NCBI GenBank assembly: GCA_018873225.1 | Contig: JAEILZ010000005.1 | Location: 2,170,001 to 2,234,000, forward strand | DNA from: [Phialemoniopsis] sp. UDSM-2020 | Lineage: Eukaryota > Ascomycota > Sordariomycetes > Thyridiales > Thyridiaceae | Direction of reading: 5' to 3' | Length of the DNA stretch: 64,000 bases | In this document: piece by piece, positions 22,587 to 32,955 of the stretch | Position numbering within the stretch: the stretch's first letter is position 1 | How the letters are laid out: each line of letters begins with the position of its first letter | Program-made: the position numbers and the translations under genes | Notes under the pieces: generated by a model | Seen by the model: the letters and a program-made list of their open reading frames with translations, nothing else | Told to the model about the DNA's origin: nothing | Database searches by the model: none

Positions 22587-23849
22587 ACGTCGCGCCGAGA
22601 AGCGAAGACAGGGTGAGGTGCGATGAACTAATGCGCTCGTCGCCCAAGGAGGCAGAGGGCCGTCGAGTTCGCCGTCGCCGGGGTGTTGGAGTTTTGCGAG
22701 CTGAGACCAGGGTGCTATCGCAAAATTTGGTGCCGGCGACCAGGTAATAATTGCTGGCAGGAGCTCTAAAAAGAGGAGACGGGGTGACCAATGGAGCCCG
22801 AGGCTGGCTCTCTACCAAAAGTCTGTATCGCTGCAAGACGGGTGAAAGGATACGGGAGTCCGGTCGGGGGGGCAGTTGATGCGGAAGTGAACCCGTGGTA
22901 ACGTCGATGGTGATGGGGGGGGGAGAGGAGAATTGTACACGAGAGTGAGGATTGAAAGGATGGGGGACGTTGGTGGTGGATGTGGTACGGTCCAGGTAAG
23001 GTGTGCCAGAGCCAGACGACTCGAGAGAATGGCTGTGGATTTGCGGCTGGGGACGCTTTTTTGCAGCCAAGGTTGACGTTGCAAGGTCAAGTGCTGGTGG
23101 TGGTGTCAACTGCTTGCTGGCTTCGTTTGCCGGGTCTGCGCCGCCTTGCCAGATTAGGTCTAGCAGCAGGTGGTAAATGCGAGGTGAGCAGTGCCTGATT
23201 TGCTGACGAGCGCAAAAGAATCGGGGTTGGTTAGGTACCTACTCACTGTACGAGCACTGATGAGGAGAAATAGGGCGAGCGACGACTCATGGAGGTCAGC
23301 ACCTGGTTTGCTGTCATTCATCACGACAATCGGGGATCATTGCTACAGAAAGGAATTGATCACAATCCACAGAATCCAGCAGCAATTTCTTGTTGCGTCC
23401 TCACAAAGGGGTGAACTGAACAACAGTCAGATGTGGACATCAACCATGGTGACCGAAGCTAGACATTGGCTCTCCAGTTCCTGCTTTATGGTGCGCAACG
23501 TTGGATAGCATAGCTTGCAACAGTCCAAAGTCTTCAAACATGCCTAAGCAATTGGACCGTCAAGAACTAAGGCAATGATCAGTTCAATAGCCAAACTCCA
23601 GAGTTTCTTAAGTGTAGCTTTCCCAGAAACCTTCATGATGATACGAGTCATGAGGTGTATTGAGACATGGTCACGGCAAGACAAGCATAGAGTAGGCTAA
23701 AGTGGAGGCCATCAAGATCTCTCGACAAAAGGAATAGTACAACGCTCGGGATTCGACGTTGGCTGTCTCTCTTTTAATAGCTTGCTATATACAGGCCAGA
23801 CATATCTACTCGCACACGCACATACACCCCAGTCTTAAGGCTGCCCAGC
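22587..23849. other. Long 5' leader/promoter of the RGG-rich gene and downstream flank of ATP17
   Basis: Contains CT/GA-rich tracts and a G run (about 22,913-22,922), typical of a fungal promoter and long leader. A stop-free minus-strand stretch (23,109-22,573) runs over the start codon in another frame but lacks an ATG and a domain. AGGTACCT occurs at 23,233. No RNA gene seen. Confidence 0.5.
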
Positions 23850-24581
23850 TTAGTGAGCGTTGTTCTTGTGGTGTCCTGTTTTCACATGGTGTCAGCAAAC
23901 ATTTCCCAATCCTCGGGGAACAATAATCGGATTAGACATACGCAGGTGGAAGTAGTAGTTCTGAGCATAGCCGATCGTGACAAGGATGACGATCGCGTGG
24001 ATGATGGCTATAGTCCAACCATGTTAGCTGGTAAGTTTCCTTGGCTCGTGACCGCCGAGGCCTGCCACGAGGATATTTCGAGATTGTACGTACGCTTCGC
24101 GCTCGGGTTCTTTCCAAAGTGCTTGGCCTGGTACTTGCCCCAGAAACCCTTGGGCTTCACGTCAGGAGCGACACCACGGGGGAGCTTCTCGTAGAAGCTG
24201 ACGACACGCTGCATGCGGACAGCATCAGGAGCAGCGCCGATGGCCTAGAGAAATCCGATGGTCAGCCTCGAGTTACTCATGTTGCATTATCGACCTGGTT
24301 TCCAACGCCAGGTCCGCCTTTCGTAGCCTGCAGCAGACGGTGTCGTGGTCGTCCTAATTCCCGCTCCTCCGCAATCCACCTCGCAGCCAGAGAGTGGCAG
24401 CACTGCCATCCGCGACGGGCGATCCGACTTCAGCATCATCGTAGAGAACGTACCTTCGGCGAAGCGACCTATATTTGATGAACGTCAGTGGCCAAGGTCC
24501 TCAGATGAGCTCGCGAGAGGTGCCAGAACCAACCTTGGGAGGGATGAGCGTCGAGAGCGCCCGGCGAGTAACGTAGCTCAT
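23850..24581 (-). CDS. ATP17: F1Fo-ATP synthase subunit f
   Basis: Exons (minus) 24581-24534, 24468-24454, 24244-24094, 24007-23942 and 23875-23850; 101 residues, the usual length. The N-terminus MSYVTRRALSTLIPPK, the centre RMQRVVSFYEKLPRG and the C-terminus YAQNYYFHLRHHKNNAH are hallmarks of fungal subunit f, a single-pass component of the membrane sector of mitochondrial complex V that supports dimer formation. The hydrophobic segment is HAIVILVTIGYAQNYYF. Exon 2 has only 15 nt (VASPK), and the intron before it has the weak donor GTTGGT. Without exon 2 the frame would still hold but five conserved residues would be lost. It is divergent from the complex I gene at 24,939. Confidence 0.93.
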
Positions 24582-24938
24582 GTTGGCTTCGTGCGGCAAT
24601 ACCGAGATATGTCTAGAGGCGGGAGGGACGTCGTCACAATTGGGCCTGTCTCGACTCAATTGCTGCTTGATCTCTGCGACACGGAGGCGTTGTTGAGCTG
24701 ATTTTGGAGGATTGCGGGTCGTCGGGATTGCTCGTCAAAGCCAGCTTCGGCAAAGAGGTTGTTGCGGATTTCCCAGCGCCCCACTCGCGAAAACCGGGCC
24801 AGCCAATCACGGCCCGTTTGTTCGCCTGACCAAAGTACCAAGTCCAAACTGAACGAATTGACCTCACGTCGCTCCAAATATTGTCCAGAGCTCGCCCCCA
24901 TTGCGCATCGCCAACGCATGACGGTATATCAATTCACA
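24582..24938. promoter_or_regulatory. Bidirectional promoter, ATP17 / complex I subunit
   Basis: The 357 bp between two divergent start codons, both of genes for mitochondrial respiratory complexes. One CCAAT box lies on each strand: ATTGG at 24,639-24,643 and CCAAT at 24,803-24,807. CCAAT is the site of the Hap complex, which controls respiration genes in fungi; the assignment here is inference. Confidence 0.6.
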
Positions 24939-25722
24939 ATGGCGTCTCTCAGATCCGCGTCCGCCGCTCGCCTGCTCAGGGGTAGCGTCGCCACTTCCCG
25001 CACCATCCTACCCGCCGCTCGACGATTCGAGAGCACCCTCACTCCCCAAGAGAAGGCGACTCCCTCCACTCCCGCCGTCCGTGAGGAGAACCAGCCGGAT
25101 TACGGCGCGCACTTCGACAAAGCTACTTCGTATGTCAAACTAACAGGAGATTGCATGGAATTTAGAAGGATGGGCGGAGCTGACAGTCGCAACCACAGCA
25201 CATTTACACCTGTCCCGAAGCGACTACTCGATGGCAGCGAGGACACCGAGGTTCTGCCCGCCGCAGTCCTCTCCGGTGCTCCTATGGAGCTCCAGGGCCG
25301 TACAGTCCGGTATGAACTCTATCCGCGATGATGGCCAACGCTCTTCCATTTCTCGGGTCCCACAGCTACGTGACGCATAGCTCAGGCAGGCATACTAACG
25401 ACGATCTCACAGCATCTACAAGCCCTCAAAGCCGGCAACCCAATCAGGAACGTGGGGGCACAGTCGCTGGCGGATGGACTGGGATATCCTTCCCAAGGGT
25501 CATCGGTGGGAGAATCCCTTGATGGGATGGCAATCATCGGGTGATTTTATGCAAGGAACGCACATGAACTTCAAGACCAAGGAGGACGCCATTGCTTTTG
25601 CCGAGAAGCAGGGCTATGAATATTTCGTCCAGGAGCCGAATGAGCGCAAGATCACGCCAAAAGCTTATGCCAACAACTTTCTTTACTCGGCTAAGAAGTT
25701 GAAGCACATCCGGACAAAGTAA
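24939..25722 (+). CDS. NADH:ubiquinone oxidoreductase NDUFS4-type (21/18 kDa) subunit
   Basis: Exons 24939-25129, 25199-25309 and 25413-25722; 203 residues. The N-terminus is a mitochondrial presequence rich in Arg, Ser and Ala (MASLRSASAARLLRGSVATS). The family core follows: TFTPVPKRLLDG, IYKPSKPATQSGTWG, WRMDWDILPKGHRWENPLMG, GYEYFVQEPNERK and PKAYANNFLYSAKKLKHIRTK. The product is an accessory subunit of the matrix arm of complex I near the N module, needed for assembly and stability. Intron 1 is 69 nt, a multiple of three without an in-frame stop, so unspliced RNA would still be read through. Intron 2 contains TACTAAC. An in-frame ATG at 24,918 would add seven residues. Confidence 0.93.
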
Positions 25723-26088
25723 AGAGCTGTGATGGCGGGGACTTGTATATATAGATCGTTGTAGATCATGGCTTCTGGCTTCTGGTTCAATTGATGGAAT
25801 TTACATCACTGCTTTGCGTAAATTTCACTCATCGATTGATTCTCTTGCCTTTCCGGCGTGGAACTCTCAAATGTTGGTACACAAAGCAATGTTGTGTTGA
25901 TGATGTATTGTAAACGCTGTGGGATATCATGCATGGTCGCCGCCACAAAACAAGACCTTTATAAACGCCTGCCGTCCCGCTCAGAATCATGTCCCGCAAA
26001 CGCCTGTTACGTAGTATGGTTCATCAAGCCCTTTGATCACCATCCCGGTCCCAAAGCAAAAAATAGTACAAGGTGCCGGGGCCCTGCC
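25723..26088. other. Convergent intergenic stretch
   Basis: 3' flanks of the complex I gene and the GID8-like gene. Nothing further seen. Confidence 0.5.
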
Positions 26089-27305
26089 CTACGTCGTAAT
26101 CATAGGCTCATGCCCGTTCTCATGGACTCGGTCATCCATGATATCATGATCATCGCCATTAAAGCCCAGATCAAGGCGCTCGGGGAGATCTTTTTTCTTC
26201 TCTCGGGCTGCACTCTCTGCCCACGCCCTCATCTTGACGAGGTCGCGGATTGCAGCATTGCGCCGCTTGCTCTGATGAAAGAGAATGGCCTTATTGACCT
26301 TGTCTGCGACGTCGCGCCTGAGCTCCGGCTTGAGGAGTGCCGCCTGCTCAGGTGGAAGATTGTCCGACGAAAATATCAAAAGCGCCATAGTCTTCTCTAG
26401 ATCTTGCAAGAATTCGGGGCTTGTTGGTGCCCTGGGGCCTAGCTGCTCCGAAGCAAAAGTGAGAGCCGGCGAGATATCACCGCCTGCACACGATCGGATC
26501 AGCTCAACCAGCTGCAGTCTCAGGAGAGCAAAGTGCAGTTGGGGGTTTTTGTCGAGGATCTGTTCCAGTATGTCAGACCAACTTCCATCAAATAAAAGTG
26601 TGCATACGAAATAGATAAATGGAACAGGTTGCTCATAATTTTCAGTGTGGTTTGTCTCATCAACGGCCCAAGGCCTATGCGTGGTGCATGATAAGGTTTA
26701 TAATCCTAGCAGGGAGGTGGTTTGGGAAAAGGAACAGAGAGATGATAATCACGTACCTCGGGATCCAGCTCATTCAAGGAACTGATTGCGTCTTGGATCT
26801 TCCCTTGATGAATGCAATGCTGGATCTGCTGCCTGGCCTTTACGGAAGCAGTATCATGCTGGGGTTGCAGATTTGCTTCTTTCGAAAAGTTGGCAGCGGC
26901 CTGTGGATATCCTTCCATAGTAAGGTAGTCAAGGATCAAGGCATTGATATCACTTTCTTGTCGGTCAGCGATGTATCCTCAAATTCGAGTTGTCCGAAAG
27001 GAAATAAGGAATCAATGTGATTGGCAAGATCAGATCGTGTAGACTAAGTCTATATCGATCTCCGCATGAAATTCTCAGAGAGATTCCCATTGATATTGTT
27101 CATCATCATGTTGCCGGACGTGGGTTGCGCAGGCAGGAAAAACAGTATTTACCTCTTGGGTGACTTGACGCCAGCCACCCGCCCATCAAAAGCATGCTTC
27201 ATTGGAGTGGTAGTCGACGTTGACGAGGTCTGTTATGGAAAGGAGGGTGATTAGTCCAAGATTCGCAGTTTAGAGAGGGTTGGGAATATTCAAATGCCGT
27301 ACCAT
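26089..27305 (-). CDS. GID8: GID8/TWA1-like LisH-CTLH protein
   Basis: Exons (minus) 27305-27303, 27229-27153, 26952-26757 and 26559-26089; 248 residues. A LisH motif (INALILDYLTMEGYPQAAA, residues about 28-60) is followed by CTLH (IQHCIHQGKIQDAISSLN onward) and a CRA-type helical region. This order and length match GID8/TWA1, the scaffold of the GID/CTLH ubiquitin ligase that in yeast removes gluconeogenic enzymes. In this model the first exon is the start codon alone, with the 73-nt intron beginning at once (ATG|GTACGG). The frame is also open upstream, so a longer N-terminus starting at an earlier ATG (MPLSLSDAVD...) is possible but unlike the family. The C-terminal 30 residues are acidic and not conserved as far as I know. 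Confidence 0.85.
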
Positions 27306-28231
27306 CTCGGGACCAAATTCGCGTCGAAGAGAGTCGACGATATTCTGCCAAACTCTGACACTGTTGGGGTCTGCGGTAGCGAGATCAACCGCATCCGACA
27401 AGCTCAGAGGCATAAGCTCACATGCCCAAGAGCCTGCAAGGGATGGAGAACAGCAACAGAGCTCGCCGCACTTGCGAGATGCCGCGGTGGTGTGTGGAAA
27501 AGGAAGAGGAAAGATTTTGGGAAAAATGAAAGAGGGAGGAGAATGGAAAGACGAGGTCAAGAAAAGTGGGAGGGAAAATTGGGAGTGGGAATAGAGCTGG
27601 CGAAGCTTCGACTCGTGGCCAATCAACTCAAAGGGCAGGCCTGCCGTGGTGGGGGCGTTTCCTCAGTTGCTCGCAGGTGCAAGGCGGGACTACCTAGTGG
27701 ATTGGAGTGTCGCCCGGCTCAGGTGCAAAACGTGCTACATAAGCCCCTTCAAGGGGCTCAATTGAGCCTTAGCAATGGACTAGGTACCTTAGGTACCGCC
27801 CAGTGCGCCAACACTTAATGCTGCACACAGCTGGAGCTACAGTGAAGCTAATGCTGAACGACCACATCAGAAGCACCCCAGCTCCAAGCAATGTTGTGTT
27901 GACGTTACTTTACTTTACTTGACGGAGTACAATTGCCTGTCTATCTGCCTGCCTGCCTGCCCTGTGCTCTACTTACACGGCTCGCTCACCAACGACCTTG
28001 TAGGCGTTATAAATCTGTTGAAGCAGTAGTACGCCCTTATCCTGGAAAGAAACGCATCTTATCTTTGGTCAGATACACTATGACCGCATAATCTTTGTCC
28101 GGCATCCACGAACGGTCAAGTCAAGGAGGGCATCTCGCTCCTTGCCCACTTGCCCGTTGGTCAATATAATCCGCCAGCCTCGTGCAGAATCTCATCACTC
28201 ACACACTCTTGCTTGACACGCATTATTGAAT
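27306..28231. promoter_or_regulatory. Divergent promoter region GID8 / URK1
   Basis: 926 bp between divergent start codons. It contains a perfect 8-bp-arm hairpin (27,742-27,758, AGCCCCTT/AAGGGGCT) overlapping a 14-bp palindrome GGCTCAATTGAGCC (27,755-27,768), then TAGGTACCTTAGGTACC (27,781-27,797). Short simple repeats follow (TTACT at 27,905, CTGC at 27,945). No gene seen. Confidence 0.55.
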
Positions 28232-30089
28232 ATGGAAACCCCGACTGGCCCTCCCGATAATACCATTGCTAAGAGAGCACATTATTCGCCGCCCTGGGCC
28301 GATGTCAGCATCATCGGCATAGCGGGGAGCTCCGGCTCGGGCAAGTCCAGCATATCGGATGCCATTGTGAAGAAGCTCAATCTTCCCTGGGTTGTCATTC
28401 TATCCATCGTGAGCGAAAGTGCCTTTCGCCCCAGCTGCGACATGACCATGTTATTGACGACGGTGTCGACCCTAGGACTCGTTCTATAAGAGCCTCAGTG
28501 CTGAGGCTTCGAGGAAAGCCTTTCTGAACGAATATGATTTCGATTCGCCAGAGGTAGGTATCCTTAACAACTTGATCCATTTCCAGATCTAACGTGCATT
28601 CAGGCGCTCGACTTTGATGTTCTGGTGGAGAGGTTGAGAGACCTTAAAGCTGGGTATGTTCACAGCACAATGAACACCACGTCACGCTCCCACTGTCTTA
28701 TTAACACTCCGCAATAGCAAACGGGCTGAGATACCGGTCTATTCGTTTGAAAAGCACGCAAGGCTTCCACAGACCACTTCCATCTACTCGCCCCATGTTT
28801 TGATCTTGGAAGGCATCTTTGCATTATACGATCCGAGAGTCCTTGACCTGATGGATATGAAGGTATCCTGGCCCTTGGCTCCTTGATGCACCAGATCAAC
28901 ATCGGCTGTAGTATCTAACATGGTTCATCATAGGTCTATTGCGAGGAAGATCCAGATGTGTGTCTCTCACGGCGAAGTGAGTCCTTGCTCAGTTCTACAA
29001 CTCTACATGCGCACCTGCTGATAGCCTTAACCACTTGAAGTTGTTCGTGATGTTCGAGAACGAGGTCGAGATGTGGAAGGTGTCATCAAACAATGGCTTG
29101 GTTTCGTGAAGCCGAATTACGAAAAGGTATGTCAGCAAGGTTCCCCAAAAGCACTGTAAGCCATTAAACAAGTCCTAGTTCGTCGATCCGCAGCGCAAGG
29201 TGGCCGATATCATTGTGCCCCGAGGTGTGGAAAATACGGTGGCCATAAGTAAGGGAATAAGCCCATGATTGTTAGGTATCTGTGCCGTTGCTGACCTCAC
29301 TACATAGCTATGGTCGTTCAGTACATCGAGCAGAAACTCCTTGAAAAGTCCAAGCAGCATCGAGCCGCGCTGACCCAACTTGAGATTGAGTCGCAATCGC
29401 AGCCCCTCTCGGAACGCATAGTGTTTCTCGAACCAACCTCTCAGCTTAGGGGTATGAACACTATCATTCATGACATTGATACTTCAAGCGAGGATTTTAT
29501 CTTCTACTTTGACCGCCTCGCTACTCTTTTGGTGGAACTGTAAGCATTACAGCAAGGACAAGGCAGTGCCCCTTAGGTAAATATATGGACTAACACATAC
29601 CTCAGGGCCTTGAATAATGCCAATTTCAGACAAACAAACATATCCACCCCTCAAGGCAACCATTACGCCGGCCTCACAGCCTCAGGCGAAGTGTCTGCCG
29701 TCGTTCTTGAGCGTGGCGGCGCCGCCCTCGAGACAGGCCTGAAGCGAGTCATCCCCGACTGTCGCACGGGACACCTCATTATCGAGTCCAACGTGCGTAC
29801 GGGTGAGCCAGAGCTCCGCTACCACAAGCTTCCTCCTGGGATTGAGACGCACGAATCGGTCCTCCTCCTTGACGCACAGATGTCGAGTGGCGGGTCCGCC
29901 CTCATGGCCGTGCAGATCCTCGTGGACTATGGTATGAGGCCCGACCGCATCGTGTTTGCGACCTACTCGGCCGGCAGGATGGGTCTTCACAGGCTGACTA
30001 CAGTGTTTCCAGAACTGACAGTCGTGGTGTGCAATCTGGTTCAGGATGTAGAGGAGCGATGGGTTGAGCGAAGATACTTCCGCTGCTAA
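28232..30089 (+). CDS. URK1: Uridine kinase with C-terminal UPRT-like domain
   Basis: Nine exons: 28232-28408, 28476-28553, 28604-28653, 28718-28862, 28934-28976, 29041-29126, 29179-29248, 29308-29539 and 29606-30089; 454 residues. The Walker A loop [12 protein letters not shown] is at residues 29-40. [13 protein letters not shown], the [13 protein letters not shown] segment and [11 protein letters not shown] follow, as in uridine-cytidine kinases. The C-terminal 200 residues form a phosphoribosyltransferase-like domain ([17 protein letters not shown]), the architecture of yeast Urk1 and human UCKL1. It phosphorylates uridine and cytidine in the pyrimidine salvage pathway. With eight introns of 50-108 nt this is the most fragmented gene in the window. 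The last intron has GGACTAACAC as branch site. Confidence 0.93.
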
Positions 30090-30696
30090 TCGTCATTCGG
30101 CTGCTCGGTTCTTTCTATGTTTCTATCGCCTTGTCGTACTTCTTGCATTGGCATTAGCGGAGTTCGTTCTACAGGATCGCATTGATCGTATGTTTGGAGC
30201 AGAAGGCCCAATCACTGGATGTAGAGGAGTTGATCAATCAAAATGCATTCGCTAAGGCCGTGGAGAAGGTACCACGCTGACATGCATTCCACATACTCCT
30301 TATTCCATCTCAGCCAGTCCCACCAGGAGTGTCTGGTCTTTCGCACTCAATGGCTCGAATAAATAATTCCACAATCAACGCTATGAAGTCCATACAGACC
30401 CACAACGTCAGTCCTTCGGCAGCCACAGTTCTCATCTGTCCGTATGAAAGCCGAGCGAACATGATCGTGTCAATTATAGCCCAGCCGTCGCGAAACAGCC
30501 TCTTCCATGGCTGAGGCCGCAAGGGAATGGCACCTATCCAGCTCCGTGTCTTCTTGAAAGCTCCAAGAGACCTTGGGGGTAACTGAGCTTTCTGTGCAAA
30601 GTAATCATCTGGCCACTTGGGTCTGCGCCTCGAAGGGACTACTCCGTAGATGCTGCCTGAGTAAACACTGCAATTTCCAGCTGCGTTATTGGCATT
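30090..30696. other. Convergent intergenic stretch
   Basis: 3' flanks of URK1 and the GH125 gene. A hydrophobic 70-codon minus-strand frame (30,522-30,310) lacks an ATG start and resembles nothing I know. No feature claimed. Confidence 0.45.
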
Positions 30697-32562
30697 CTAT
30701 ATCTCATATGCAGTAGCAGGCTCCTTGAAAATGAGGTGCGGCTTCCTCTTGGCGATATCTAGAATGGTCTCTGCGAATACTCCGTTGGCCCCTATATAAG
30801 GTACGGTCAGTACAGTTCATGGCAAAGGGAGAAGAATGAGTTGTTCCTACAAGCAAACCAGCTTCCTAAAGTTGAAAAGATTAGCAAAAGGACGCTATCG
30901 TAGTACAGAAACACGTACTTGTGTACGACATGATGTGATTCACGTCGATGCTTTCGTGCACCAAGCCAAGCTTGGCGGATTTGAGGACAAACCCGAGGCA
31001 ATCCGCGATCTCTTCATCGTCGTCCGATGTTTGAGCTTGGATCAACAAGCTCATAGGCCATGCGTTGCTAAGTCCAATATGGGGGCCTGGGCAACCAGTT
31101 AGAAGTGATGCCGGCAAGATGAGTTGGGCTTCTAAAGGTGCTTACCTCCAATTCCTTTGAACTCTCGGCCCTTAAGATAGTAGGGGTTGGAGTTCTTCTC
31201 CAACAACATCCTTCTTGTGTTTTGATAGGTAGGATCGTCGGCCTTGACGAAGCCCATCAAAGGCAGAGCAAGTAGTGAAGGATAGTTGGCATCATCCATC
31301 AAGATGTGAGATCCGTAACCGTCAACTTCGTACGCGAATACATCCCCAAATGTTCGGTGATTCACAATCCCATGCTCCCATATACCTTTCGTGATTCTGT
31401 CGCTCCAATTCTCGACTTTCTGCGCGTAAGAGTTCTTGCCCGCGGCTTTGAGGACGCCCGCTGTCCGCTTCAGTTCCGTTGCCATCATTGCATTGGCAGG
31501 AATGAAGAATCCCAGAATAGTAGCGTCGTCACTTGGTCTGAAGGCTGATCGAATCAGACCTGTACCGTTGTTCAACGGGTTGCCAACACCTCGGAGGTTC
31601 AGAGTTTCAGTTCCAGTGTCCGTATTCCTCTGGAAGGTGTACTCATTTCTCCTGTAGCGCCCAGTCTCCGGATCAAAGGTCGATTGCGACTGTTGCTCGA
31701 GCACCCTCAGCAATGTTCCCAAGGCAAGGTACCACCTTTCGGTTAGGAAATCTGTGGACTTGGTGTGCTCGTAGAAGTCATTGCCTAACGCCAGAAAATG
31801 AGCCAGACTGTCCAATTCATACTTGCATTCAAATACAAATGTCGGCTCGTAGGCTGGGTGTACCACATCATCCTGGCCGTTGTGGCTGATATCCAGTCCT
31901 GCAATCGGCGGCGGCTGGAAGGCGTTGCAGTACGGGTTCTCGATAACGTATTCCGCTTGCGTGTTGACTGCACCCAGAATCAGGTTGAAGATAGCCTTGT
32001 CTTTGCTAGCTAATGCTTGGTACGGGGACAGTTGGTTGGTAGAGTCTCTCAGCCATTCCGCAATAATATCTCCAGTTATAATGAAAGACTGCGGGCCTTC
32101 CCATCTGCCCTCATCGTGCACACCGCGCCCGGAGAAAGCCATTGTTGCTAACTTGTCGCTGCCATCGGTGTGGAACTTGACAGTCGTGTCCGTGGTCGAG
32201 GGAAAGGCGTTCTCAAACAGCCGAGCTAGGTCGGGGTCTATCATACGGGACGTGACATCCTGGATCACTTTCTCGATAGCGTCCGAGCGAAAGGTGCGAC
32301 AGCGAGGGTCTGGACGTTGGAAGGGCAGCTCGAGAGGGCCTTTGCTGAATGGTCGGCTGAGGAAACGATCGGTGAGTGTCTAGCCTCGCTGGTCGACGTC
32401 CTCTCATGAAGGCTTCACTTACTGTGGGTATGAAGCATAATGCGTATAATCGGGACACGCAGACTTGTCGAAGAGTCTTTGCTGGGTTTCCGCGCCTGCT
32501 TCGGAGCTCGCGCTCGACGCGAACAGAAGGCCTAGGGCGACGTAGGAGAGTGCCCCGAGCAT
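30697..32562 (-). CDS. GH125 exo-alpha-1,6-mannosidase (Mug157-like)
   Basis: Exons (minus) 32562-32423, 32356-31146, 31086-30919, 30865-30851 and 30791-30697; 542 residues. A signal peptide (MLGALSYVALGLLFASSAS) precedes CPDYTHYASYPH. Family-typical parts include FIITGDIIAEWLRDSTNQL, GYGSHILMDDANYPSLLALP, GIGGPHIGLSNAWPMSL and the C-terminal WFAWANGVFAETILDIAKRK. GH125 enzymes remove non-reducing alpha-1,6-mannose; in fungi this suggests secretory-pathway or wall mannan trimming. Exon 4 has only 15 nt, carrying part of SWFAW, flanked by 53- and 59-nt introns. The joined product restores the conserved sequence exactly, which supports the model. It is transcribed head-to-tail after the polymerase delta subunit gene. 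Confidence 0.9.
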
Positions 32563-32955
32563 GTTGGCCGGACTCTTGCTTACGGAGCTCCCGGAGAGCT
32601 ATGACATGTGGAGGGATGCCTAATAATTCACTTGAAGCCGTTGCGCTGGAAAGACGAGGAACAGGTCGAAATGCAAATGTGCCCAGACCATTTAATTGAA
32701 GTCAAGTGTCAAGATTGAATCCTTGGTGGGTTGCGGGAGCTATGCTAGGTGGGCAGGCCCCACAGATACAGGAGCATTGATCCCTGAGCTCCCACTAAGA
32801 CCCTTGCATTCAGGTGCGTCATTGCTTAGCGGGCACCTATCCATAGATGTGACGAGCATGTGAAGTGCCTAACCACTTGTACTTTAGATACACGTTCTGC
32901 ATACACAGCTAATTCTTCGGAGTTTCCGTGCTTGACTTTTGCTGACAAGAAGGGC
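32563..32955. other. Intergenic between POLD3-type and GH125 genes
   Basis: Promoter of the GH125 gene and 3' flank of the upstream gene on the same strand. No further feature. Confidence 0.5.

Noticed and set aside
22573..23109. 178-codon minus-strand frame upstream of the RGG-rich gene
   Set aside because: It begins with TTG, has no domain and overlaps the true start codon in another frame; it is 5' leader sequence.
30310..30522. Hydrophobic 70-codon minus-strand frame
   Set aside because: No ATG, no recognisable domain, and located in the 3' flank between convergent genes.
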